Shown here: positions 8,510 to 13,676 of the stretch, piece by piece
Layout of the letters: each line of letters starts with the position of its first letter
Numbering within the stretch: position 1 is the first letter of the stretch
Virus record (IMG/VR): IMGVR_UViG_3300046516_001926
Location: 1 to 29,124 of that record
Strand: one strand, 5' to 3'
From: a virus
Length of the DNA stretch: 29,124 nt
Made by a program: the position numbers and the translations under genes
The notes under the pieces: generated by a model
What the model was told of the DNA's origin: nothing
The model's input: the letters and a program-made list of their open reading frames with translations, nothing else
Databases searched by the model: none

Positions 8510-9295
8510 TTACCTAGGCCAATCGGTCGCCATCGATGCCAGGTCCGCCGGGCCCTCCGGGAGCGACCGGTCCAACCAGGTGCTCCGGTCATGTCCGAGG
8601 TGCCTGATGAGGCCCGGGACCACGACGCAGCAGCGACCGGTCCTCTGCACGGAGCCCGGGTGGTCCCGGAGGAAGTGCCAGTCGACGGACGATCCGATCC
8701 CATCGTTCGGACGACCGCGGACCCGGCCGGTCTCGACATCGAACCTCGGGATCGGCCACATCGACATCCAGTACTCGATCCGGGCCATCATCATCGTGGC
8801 CCGGATGCTCTGCGTCAGGAAGGCCGGACCGCCGTCGAGGAGTCCCATCCGCGGGTGCTCCACCGCCTCATGGCCCGTGACGAACCCGATCCGGCCGCCA
8901 CAGGCGTCTGAGAGGGCGTGTGACGCGAGGGTGGGCAGCCAGTCCCTCGAGTAGAGCACGTCGTCCTGGGCCATCGTGACCAGCGGGGCGAGCCACCCTG
9001 GATCGGGACAGCGGGCGTCCGACGCGAACTGGTGGACCGCGGCGAAGTGTGCTAGGGCGGAGTTGATCGTCGGACCGAGCCCATGGGCCGTCGTCATGGC
9101 CCTATGGATCCAATGGGCATTCCCCTCGATCAGGTCCCAGAATGACCGTGGTGCGAACAGGCCACCGTCGATACAGACCAATAGCCGGTACTGTGATGGC
9201 TCGGTGCTGTCAAGGAGGGACCTGATCGACCTCTCAGCTAGGTCGAAGCGGTCCTTGACCGTGACGAACAGGTACGTCAGCGGGGGGTCAGACAC
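8510..9295 (-). CDS. GT2/GT-A-fold glycosyltransferase
   Basis: 261 residues from GTG at 9295. This start is chosen because longer readings run back inside the preceding gene (Arg/Ser-rich shadow), and the GTG overlaps its stop by eight bases. The N-terminal strand-helix pattern LTYLFVTVKDRFDLAERSIRSLL (about 6-28) is the usual GT2 beginning. RLLVCIDGG (37-45) gives the first Asp (Asp43), and VTMAQDDVLYSRDWL (106-120) holds the metal-binding DD at 111-112 in place of DxD. SSVDWHF (about 192-198) and IRHLGHD (about 230-236) fit the late Asp and His motifs of this fold. It would transfer a nucleotide-sugar to an unknown acceptor: phage DNA, a virion protein or a host surface glycan. It is an ordinary length for a single-domain enzyme. 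Confidence 0.78.
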   Translation of the reverse strand: MSDPPLTYLFVTVKDRFDLAERSIRSLLDSTEPSQYRLLVCIDGGLFAPRSFWDLIEGNAHWIHRAMTTAHGLGPTINSALAHFAAVHQFASDARCPDPGWLAPLVTMAQDDVLYSRDWLPTLASHALSDACGGRIGFVTGHEAVEHPRMGLLDGGPAFLTQSIRATMMMARIEYWMSMWPIPRFDVETGRVRGRPNDGIGSSVDWHFLRDHPGSVQRTGRCCVVVPGLIRHLGHDRSTWLDRSLPEGPADLASMATDWPR

Positions 9296-9578
9296 CGGTC
9301 GACGACTTGGCCTTTGGCTTTGACGACTTGGCCTTGAGTTCCGCGATGACCCCCTGGAGCCTCTCGATCTCACCGTCCCGTTTCAAGACCTCGGCGTTCG
9401 CCTCGTGGAGCCTCCGGGTCAGCTCCGAGACCGAGTCCGAGAGGACCGAGAACGTGGCCGACGTCGTGCCCACGAACCCAGGGGTCTCCGAGACCTCGAG
9501 GCGTCGCTCCGGGTGACATGACGGGCAGTCGACCGGCTGCCAGGGTGAGGGCAGGTGCCCGTGGTAGGAGCAGGTCAT
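9288..9578 (-). CDS. Zinc-finger-like coiled-coil small protein (96 aa)
   Basis: Starts at ATG 9578, overlapping the upstream TGA (ATGA); longer readings of this frame lie inside the neighbour. Cys3, His6/His8, Cys18, Cys21 and His22 (MTCSYHGH...VDCPSCHPERR) could form one zinc site. Residues about 45-80 form a clear heptad-like helix (VSELTRRLHEANAEVLKRDG and onward), and the C-terminus is a Lys/Ser repeat (KAKSSKPKAKSSTG). The basic tail could bind nucleic acid. Function is unknown. It sits directly before the glycosyltransferase gene and overlaps its start. Confidence 0.62.
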   Translation of the reverse strand: MTCSYHGHLPSPWQPVDCPSCHPERRLEVSETPGFVGTTSATFSVLSDSVSELTRRLHEANAEVLKRDGEIERLQGVIAELKAKSSKPKAKSSTGV

Positions 9579-9814
9579 GGCCCAGTCGACCCTTCCGTCG
9601 GGAGGTCCTTGATCCATGCAGTGGCATCGAGCTGTGAGGTGCTGGTCAGCCCTAGGGACTTCAGATATGCACCCATGGAGTTGTTTATCCAATGAACAAA
9701 CCCACGTCGTAATTCCTCCCTGAATTCCTCGGGTACAACTCCATTGCAACCAAACATCTCCCAGATATACTGCTCTTGGGCCAGTGCCTCAGAATACCCA
9801 AAACCTGTCGACAT
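9575..9814 (-). CDS. Hypothetical protein (79 aa) with atypical composition
   Basis: ATG at 9814 follows the previous stop by one base, with AAGGTGG upstream; a longer reading would overlap the previous gene in another frame. It is a soluble, aromatic-rich protein (YIWEMFG, FVHWINN) of mixed alpha character with no recognised domain. The DNA is visibly poorer in GC than its neighbours and uses AT-ending codons (TTT, AAT, TAT, CAA) that are rare elsewhere. This suggests recent acquisition or relaxed constraint. It is coupled by an ATGA to the zinc-finger-like gene. Confidence 0.6.
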   Translation of the reverse strand: MSTGFGYSEALAQEQYIWEMFGCNGVVPEEFREELRRGFVHWINNSMGAYLKSLGLTSTSQLDATAWIKDLPTEGSTGP

Positions 9815-9815
9815 C

Positions 9816-10019
9816 TCAATCCACCTTTCCGATCTCATGATCAGTCCCGACCACCCGTCGACGGACATCGGCCATCGAGCGCTCGAGTCGGTCGGCCCGG
9901 GACTCCATCCGCCGGAGGACGGCGAGGAACCCCTGAAACATCTGGTCGTCATATGCGTCCGGATCGGGGTCGTCCGGGGCCTTGATCTGCTCGTCCACCA
10001 GGTCCATGTCCATGTTCAC
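9816..10019 (-). CDS. Hypothetical small charged protein (67 aa)
   Basis: Starts with GTG at 10019, overlapping the upstream TGA (GTGA); ATG at 10013 or 10007 is an alternative. The N-terminus is acidic (DEQIKAPDDPDPDAYDD). It is followed by one long amphipathic helix (FLAVLRRMESRADRLERSMADVRRRV, about residues 31-56) that looks like a dimerising coiled coil. Function unknown. It is part of the tightly coupled small-gene operon. Confidence 0.6.
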   Translation of the reverse strand: MNMDMDLVDEQIKAPDDPDPDAYDDQMFQGFLAVLRRMESRADRLERSMADVRRRVVGTDHEIGKVD

Positions 10020-10258
10020 TTGGACACCGCCGTGATGATCTCCGAGGTGTTCAGGCGGTCGACGACGCGGGACAGGTGGTCCGCGATGGCCTGCCTGACT
10101 CGCTGGTCTTGGGCATCCCGATTGTACAACGGGTTCAACACGCTCCGGTAGTCGATGAAGCCATCGAATAGGACGTCGATGACGAACTCAAAGTCCATGA
10201 TGGCCTGGAGGCCCGGGTCAATGACGGTCGGGGCGCTGGTGTTGTTTGTGGTTGTCAT
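10016..10258 (-). CDS. Hypothetical small protein (80 aa)
   Basis: Starts at ATG 10258, overlapping the preceding TGA as ATGA. A 14-residue upstream extension would lie inside the previous gene. A Thr/Asn-rich N-terminus precedes an acidic, hydrophobic middle (IMDFEFVIDVLFDGFIDYRSVL, positions about 19-40) and a helical C-terminal half. No TM segment, since charges interrupt the hydrophobic stretch. Not recognised. Both of its ends overlap neighbours by four bases. Confidence 0.6.
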   Translation of the reverse strand: MTTTNNTSAPTVIDPGLQAIMDFEFVIDVLFDGFIDYRSVLNPLYNRDAQDQRVRQAIADHLSRVVDRLNTSEIITAVSK

Positions 10259-10536
10259 GGTGTCTCTCTCTTGTCCCTGAGTGTCTTGAGTGCGTTCCAA
10301 ATGTCAAATAACATGGTCGATGACAGCCGGGACATCCCGGACCGCACCGCGGAGTGATTGGCCTCCCCTGGGGAGCCCTCTGTCCCGTTCTCGACCCAGC
10401 CGCGGGAGTCCCGGGCGCTCCAGCGGTGGAGGCCGTCGGCGGAGGTCCAGGTGGCCAAGACGACGTCTGTCCCGGGGATGGCGGTCTCCCGGGTCCCGTC
10501 GGGGAGGTCATGGCCGGTGAGGGACTCGGTCCTCAT
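10255..10536 (-). CDS. Hypothetical protein (93 aa)
   Basis: ATG at 10536 overlaps the upstream stop as ATGA. The first ~55 residues suggest a small beta-rich domain with aromatic residues at regular spacing (VLATWTSADGLHRWSARDSRGWVENG, about 26-51). The C-terminal ~30 residues are helical and basic (MLFDIWNALKTLRDKRE). It could be a small accessory DNA-binding or assembly factor; nothing in the sequence decides. Confidence 0.6.
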   Translation of the reverse strand: MRTESLTGHDLPDGTRETAIPGTDVVLATWTSADGLHRWSARDSRGWVENGTEGSPGEANHSAVRSGMSRLSSTMLFDIWNALKTLRDKRETP

Positions 10537-11054
10537 ACGGCCTTGTCTGGGCGGGCCTTGGCGTACCGGATGGCCGCCAACTCATACCCGACCGGACGGG
10601 GGCGCCCAGACTCCCCGTGGGGCTCGTGGTCCCTCCTGTCCCTCACCCGCCGGTACATCTCCCTCAGCCGGGTCGGGTCCCCGCCGAAGGACTCCCCGAG
10701 GGCCGGGGGGATCGCCCCGATGACCGCCTCAGCGACCGACATGGCCCAGGTGGCCGAGCGGACCGAGTCCGTGAGCCAGGAGACCGTCATGACGGCGGGC
10801 TGTCCGTCGATGTGGAGGGAGACCCGCTCCCAGCCATCGGTAGGTTCCACCGACCGGACCTCATGGATGAGGCCGGAGGCCGTGACCAGTGCCAGGGCGT
10901 CAGAGGCCTCCGGGGAGCCGGTACCCACGACCGAGACCCGGCGGACCTGCTCCGGGGCCATGCCGTGGTGACCGAAGGTCGGACGGACGACCCGCCTCTT
11001 CCAGCGGGTGAGGCCGGTGGAGGGTGCCCGGTAGAACAGGGGGACCGGGTTCAC
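10533..11054 (-). CDS. Hypothetical protein (173 aa)
   Basis: GTG start at 11054 overlaps the upstream TGA (GTGA). The N-terminus is basic (RWKRRVVRP). A beta-rich central region (about 38-95, e.g. DALALVTASGLIHEVRSVE) is followed by helices and a basic tail (REMYRRVRDRRDHEPHGESG). No catalytic motif stands out. The arrangement could suit a nucleic-acid-binding protein, but this is a guess from charge only. Its GC and codon use match its neighbours. Confidence 0.62.
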   Translation of the reverse strand: MNPVPLFYRAPSTGLTRWKRRVVRPTFGHHGMAPEQVRRVSVVGTGSPEASDALALVTASGLIHEVRSVEPTDGWERVSLHIDGQPAVMTVSWLTDSVRSATWAMSVAEAVIGAIPPALGESFGGDPTRLREMYRRVRDRRDHEPHGESGRPRPVGYELAAIRYAKARPDKAV

Positions 11055-11416
11055 TTGGGGAGCTCGTATCGATCCAGGACGGCCCGATCCATGGCGTCGA
11101 GGCGCTTGATGACGTCCTCCGGCATATCATCATATCGCATGCCCCTGACCGGATCATGGACCGCCGTCCACTCCGGGGACCGATGGAGGACCTCGAGGTC
11201 CCGCTGGACTAGGACCCAGGCGGCCCTCTCGACATACCGACGGGTCTTGGCCTTGATGGCGTCCTCCTTGGCCTGGCTCTTGGCCCTCTCCATGGCCCGC
11301 TTGGCCTCCCTGGCAGCACGTCTCTCGGCCTCGTCGGCGATGAGGGCCGCCTGGCGGATGTCACGTGGCTTCAGGCCGATCGAGGCCGCGAGCTCCCTGA
11401 TGTATCCCTCGTTCAC
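11051..11416 (-). CDS. Hypothetical coiled-coil/HTH-like protein (121 aa)
   Basis: GTG start at 11416 overlaps the stop of the RHH gene (GTGA). Residues 2-27 (NEGYIRELAASIGLKPRDIRQA) could form a short helix-turn-helix. They are followed by a strongly charged Arg/Lys/Glu/Ala helix (about 30-66), then a compact C-terminal part. The mix suggests a DNA- or protein-binding accessory factor. It is the second gene of the leftward operon that begins at the RHH gene, so a regulatory role is possible. Confidence 0.58.
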   Translation of the reverse strand: MNEGYIRELAASIGLKPRDIRQAALIADEAERRAAREAKRAMERAKSQAKEDAIKAKTRRYVERAAWVLVQRDLEVLHRSPEWTAVHDPVRGMRYDDMPEDVIKRLDAMDRAVLDRYELPK

Positions 11417-11586
11417 GGTCGCAGTCCCATCGTCGAACGGATGAACGCCGGCATCTTCATCCCGACCTTCGCGGCCCGCAGGAGGACGTCCTCGAACTCC
11501 TCCACGGTCACGGCGGCGAGCAGCCTCATCGTCCGACCCTTCCTCGTCTTGGGGCCTGGACGCCCCGGCTTCTGATCTTCACTCAT
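11413..11586 (-). CDS. Ribbon-helix-helix small protein (57 aa)
   Basis: A short leftward gene from ATG 11586 to TGA 11413. A basic, Pro/Gly/Lys-rich arm (SEDQKPGRPGPKTRKGR) precedes a typical RHH unit: strand TMRLLAAVT (19-27), helix VEEFEDVLLRAAKVG (28-42) and helix MPAFIRSTMG (45-54), with the usual 'G..MPAFIR' turn. RHH proteins dimerise through the strand and bind DNA; CopG, ParG and MobC-type proteins are relatives. No Shine-Dalgarno is present. Instead TAGTTATCC lies two bases before the ATG, the same as at the other RHH gene on the opposite strand. It probably controls this region or takes part in replication or partition. Confidence 0.72.
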   Translation of the reverse strand: MSEDQKPGRPGPKTRKGRTMRLLAAVTVEEFEDVLLRAAKVGMKMPAFIRSTMGLRP

Positions 11587-11594
11587 GTGGATAA
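11586..11594 (-). promoter_or_regulatory. Perfect DnaA box (TTATCCACA)
   Basis: On the minus strand the bases read TTATCCACA, the strong consensus DnaA box, ending at the A of the RHH gene's ATG. It lies about 20 bases from an AT-rich inverted repeat and directly downstream of the replicase operon. It may be a replication origin element, or it may be chance overlap with a promoter and start codon. A related but imperfect box (TTATCCGTA) lies at 13501-13509. Confidence 0.4.
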
Positions 11595-11597
11595 CTA
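11589..11597 (-). promoter_or_regulatory. TAGTTATCC element before RHH start, possible leaderless promoter -10
   Basis: The 9-mer TAGTTATCC sits two bases before the ATG at 11586, with no Shine-Dalgarno. The same 9-mer at the same distance precedes the RHH gene at 13509. A -10-like element so close to the start would give a leaderless mRNA. It may instead be an operator for the RHH proteins. Confidence 0.4.
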
Positions 11598-11611
11598 GTG
11601 GCCTGTTGTGC

Positions 11612-11636
11612 TTTTTAGATCACTGTGTGAAAAAAT
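11612..11636. repeat. AT-rich imperfect inverted repeat
   Basis: TTTTT-aga-TCAC-tgt-GTGA-AAAAAA, where TCAC and GTGA are exact complements and the outer T and A runs can pair around a small bulge. It lies in the 58-base gap between the 216-residue gene and the RHH gene, in about 32 bases that are roughly 78% A+T, exceptional for this genome. Candidate operator, terminator or DNA-unwinding element. Confidence 0.45.
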
Positions 11637-11644
11637 AATTCATG

Positions 11645-12295
11645 TCAGTTGAGGCTGGGGTCGTCAGGGACCATCCCCGGCCCCGCTGAGCTCGAGGAGC
11701 CGCCGGACGACGGGGTCTGATTGATCCAGCAGGAGTCCCGGAGGAAATGCACCCGGTCGCGGACGGTGAGGTAGACCTTGGAGCCGGCCTTGGCCCGGAA
11801 GACCACCGGTATGTGTCCCTCCCTGGTCGGGATCGCGAAGGCCTCCGACAGCTCCCCATCCCTCTTGACGAAGGCCACCGGCTCCAGCATGGAGACGTGT
11901 CCCTCCTCCAGGACCGCCCCCCACCGCTCCCCGCCCGGGATGTCCGGCTCCCTGTTCAGGGGGAGGTTGGCGTCCGTCGTGACGTATGCCAGCGTCGTCC
12001 GCTCCCGACGTGACAGCCCCGGGATGTTCGTGATCACACACCTCGCGATGATCGCCAGGTCCCCCGTCACGGTGACCAAGGCGACGGCCGTCGTCCTGCC
12101 GGACGTCCCGGTGTAGCGGGTCCACTCCGTCGGGACCCCCGTGCACCTGAGCCTCGGCAGGATCCCGATCAGCTCCCGGAGGAGTACCTGTGACCCCGGA
12201 CACTCCCCCGTGACCGGTGTCCACTGCGACCATCGTGGTCCCGACGGACGTAGGCGACCGTCCGCCAGCGTGATCCTCTCCGCGTATACCTTCAT
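11645..12295 (-). CDS. Hypothetical protein (216 aa) nested in the replicase reading frame
   Basis: ATG at 12295 (MKVYAERITLADGR), with AAAGG about nine bases upstream. Codon use is typical of this phage, with G/C third positions and a balanced amino-acid mix. The fold looks beta-rich (AVALVTVTGDLAIIARCVIT; VVFRAKAGSKVYLTVRDRV), ending in a Ser/Gly-rich linker and DDPSLN. No catalytic motif is recognised. A nucleic-acid-binding beta-barrel with a flexible acidic tail is imaginable but unproven. The whole gene lies inside the open frame of the upstream replicase, shifted by +1. The stop is TGA at 11645. Confidence 0.75.
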   Translation of the reverse strand: MKVYAERITLADGRLRPSGPRWSQWTPVTGECPGSQVLLRELIGILPRLRCTGVPTEWTRYTGTSGRTTAVALVTVTGDLAIIARCVITNIPGLSRRERTTLAYVTTDANLPLNREPDIPGGERWGAVLEEGHVSMLEPVAFVKRDGELSEAFAIPTREGHIPVVFRAKAGSKVYLTVRDRVHFLRDSCWINQTPSSGGSSSSAGPGMVPDDPSLN

Positions 12296-13442
12296 TCCGA
12301 TTGGCCTTTCTCCTCTGGGTCCTCTTCGCGCATGCCGACGTGGCATACCTCTTCACCCGTCCGCGTCCGCCGACCTGGTCCACCTGGACCCCACAGCCAC
12401 AGGCACAGTGGTAGGTCTCGAACTTCGCCGTGCACCTGTTATGCTCCGAGAGTCCCCCCGCCTCGGCGGGGTCCCATCCGGTGGCATACCTCTCGACGTT
12501 CCTCACCTGGCGGTCGATGTCGGAGTCGGGCCACGGCGGCATGCACCTCGGATTATAGCACCGCTTGATAAGGTCGCCGAGGAGCCCCAGCCGGCCTGAG
12601 GCATGGAGCACCCGACCGAGGTTCATCATCGTGTTGAAGAGCCGGGCATTCCCACCACGTCCCGAGACCGCGGGGGGACGACGGGACAGCCAGGACTCGA
12701 TCTCAGCGACGGTCTCCTCCTGTCCTGGTTTCCGTATACCATAGCGGGTGTGTGTTTCTCGTAGAGAGACGGAGTTGGGGACGGTTGATCCCGTGTCCTG
12801 GGATGTGCCCGTGTGTTTTGAAGGACTTACCTCACTCACACCCTCCTGTCCTCTTTTCCGTATACCAGCGGGCGGCTCTCTGCACACGGGGGAGACGTAG
12901 TTGAGGACGACGGCCGGCACGCCGGCCGTCAGGTCCGACCAGAGGACCCTACCGGAGAGAGGGTTCCCTCTCTTCCGTCGTGCCTTGAGGAAGTCCACGG
13001 CGTCGCAGACCGCCCGGTCGCCACCGAAGACCCCGCACCAGTGGAGGTGGGTGGCCCGATGCATGGGCTCCGTGGTCATCGGCCTCTCCGGGACGATGAC
13101 GAGGGTGTAGTTCCCCAGCCGCCGGCCGTTCAGGAGGAACCCCCGGAGCCGGTGCTCCCCGATGAGGGAGAGGACGCGGTCGAGGTCGATCGGTGGACCG
13201 TCCTTCGGGGCGTCGAGGTCCACCACGATCAGGGAGGACCCGGCGAACAGGGCCTTCCGCCTCTTGACCCTACCGTCGGCGTCGGGACCCCAGCTGATGT
13301 GGCTCCAGCGTCGGGCCCCGGCGAGCTTCACCAGGGAGGAGAGGGGGACCCTCTCCGTACCACATGGGGAGAACCCCCTGATGAGGGATATCGGGAACAT
13401 CTGCTCCCCCTCTGCTCCCTGCTTGGTGTCGATGACCGGCAT
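11664..13442 (-). CDS. Plasmid-type replicase: AEP primase-like domain, PriCT-like domain and zinc-binding end
   Basis: Frame from ATG 13442. Residues 70-78 (SLIVVDLDA) give the hhhDhD metal site of archaeo-eukaryotic primases (Asp75, Asp77). Residues about 105-168, ending in GNPLSGRVLW, follow the RepA/Replicase family layout ('NPL...W'). About 262-322 (GGNARLFNTMMNLGRVLH ... MPPWPDSDIDRQVRNVERYA) match a primase C-terminal (PriCT) helical domain. CACGC (346-350) and C371 within a basic end resemble a zinc ribbon. It probably starts DNA replication. Real-looking protein ends near residue 383, but the frame stays open for about 210 more codons across the next gene, so the true C-terminus is uncertain (see findings). 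A linker (about 190-245) holds a duplicated GIRK-R/P-GQE motif. Confidence 0.68.
   Translation of the reverse strand: MPVIDTKQGAEGEQMFPISLIRGFSPCGTERVPLSSLVKLAGARRWSHISWGPDADGRVKRRKALFAGSSLIVVDLDAPKDGPPIDLDRVLSLIGEHRLRGFLLNGRRLGNYTLVIVPERPMTTEPMHRATHLHWCGVFGGDRAVCDAVDFLKARRKRGNPLSGRVLWSDLTAGVPAVVLNYVSPVCREPPAGIRKRGQEGVSEVSPSKHTGTSQDTGSTVPNSVSLRETHTRYGIRKPGQEETVAEIESWLSRRPPAVSGRGGNARLFNTMMNLGRVLHASGRLGLLGDLIKRCYNPRCMPPWPDSDIDRQVRNVERYATGWDPAEAGGLSEHNRCTAKFETYHCACGCGVQVDQVGGRGRVKRYATSACAKRTQRRKANRNEGIRGEDHAGGRSPTSVGTTMVAVDTGHGGVSGVTGTPPGADRDPAEAQVHGGPDGVDPLHRDVRQDDGRRLGHRDGGPGDHREVCDHEHPGAVTSGADDAGIRHDGRQPPPEQGAGHPGRGAVGGGPGGGTRLHAGAGGLRQEGWGAVGGLRDPDQGGTHTGGLPGQGRLQGLPHRPRPGAFPPGLLLDQSDPVVRRLLELSGAGDGP
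12716..12741. repeat. Direct repeat, copy 1 (26 bp)
   Basis: Matches 12842-12867 at 24 of 26 bases; the shared core is TTTCCGTATACCA, which contains the palindrome GTATAC. The spacing is 126 bases, an exact multiple of three. It lies inside the replicase gene and encodes part of the repeated GIRK-x-GQE motif. It may be an iteron-like binding site or only a duplicated peptide. Confidence 0.6.
12842..12867. repeat. Direct repeat, copy 2 (26 bp)
   Basis: Second copy of the repeat at 12716-12741, differing at two adjacent bases. The two copies flank a stretch noticeably poorer in GC than the rest of the gene, with TG-rich runs, which is the linker between the AEP-like and PriCT-like domains. Confidence 0.6.
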
Positions 13443-13508
13443 GTCCTGATTAGTTAGGCACTCACATACACATCTGGTTAAAAAGACATCGGGTGCATAG
13501 TTATCCGT
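13443..13508. promoter_or_regulatory. Divergent control region between replicase and RHH genes
   Basis: Sixty-six bases, AT-rich for this genome, between the leftward replicase start (13442) and the rightward RHH start (13509). Rightward, TAGTTATCC (13498-13506) ends two bases before the ATG, without a Shine-Dalgarno; TGGTTA 17 bases before TAGTTA is a weak -35 candidate. Leftward, TAACTAATC then AGGAC precede the ATG. It is the likely transcription switch of the window: everything left of it reads leftward, and the early cassette reads rightward. Confidence 0.5.
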
Positions 13509-13676
13509 ATGAAGAAGAGGAACAGCGGATATACGGTAGGCGGCAAGCCCGCCCGGTGGGCGATCACGGTGACGGCGGACGAACAGTTACAGCTCCGACG
13601 GAAGGCGAGGCTCCTCGGGATCTCAGTGGCCCGGCTGATCAGGCAGCGGCTGGGGTTCGAGGCCAGTGTCAAGTGA
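13509..13676 (+). CDS. Ribbon-helix-helix small protein (55 aa)
   Basis: Rightward from ATG 13509 to TGA 13676. A basic arm (MKKRNSGYTVGGKPAR) precedes strand WAITVT (17-22), helix ADEQLQLRRKARLLG (23-37) and helix SVARLIRQRLG (39-49), a classic RHH DNA-binding fold. It faces the leftward replicase across a 66-base divergent control region, which is the usual place for a copy-number or transcription repressor. The upstream TAGTTATCC at two bases before the ATG is identical to that of the other RHH gene. Its TGA overlaps the GTG of the next gene. Confidence 0.72.
   Translation: MKKRNSGYTVGGKPARWAITVTADEQLQLRRKARLLGISVARLIRQRLGFEASVK

Noticed and set aside
8308-8739. Longer 143-codon frame for the two-TM gene
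   Set aside because: The upstream part is a shadow inside the glycosyltransferase gene; only the last 65 residues look like real protein.
9296-9373. N-terminal extension of the glycosyltransferase to ATG 9373
   Set aside because: The extension is a Ser/Arg-rich run lying wholly inside the preceding gene; the GTG at 9295 fits the local overlap pattern and the GT2 start.
12296-12346. 17-residue extension of the 216-residue gene to 12346
   Set aside because: Arg/Gly/Pro-rich lead lies inside the replicase zinc-ribbon region; ATG 12295 has a Shine-Dalgarno and the ATGA pattern.
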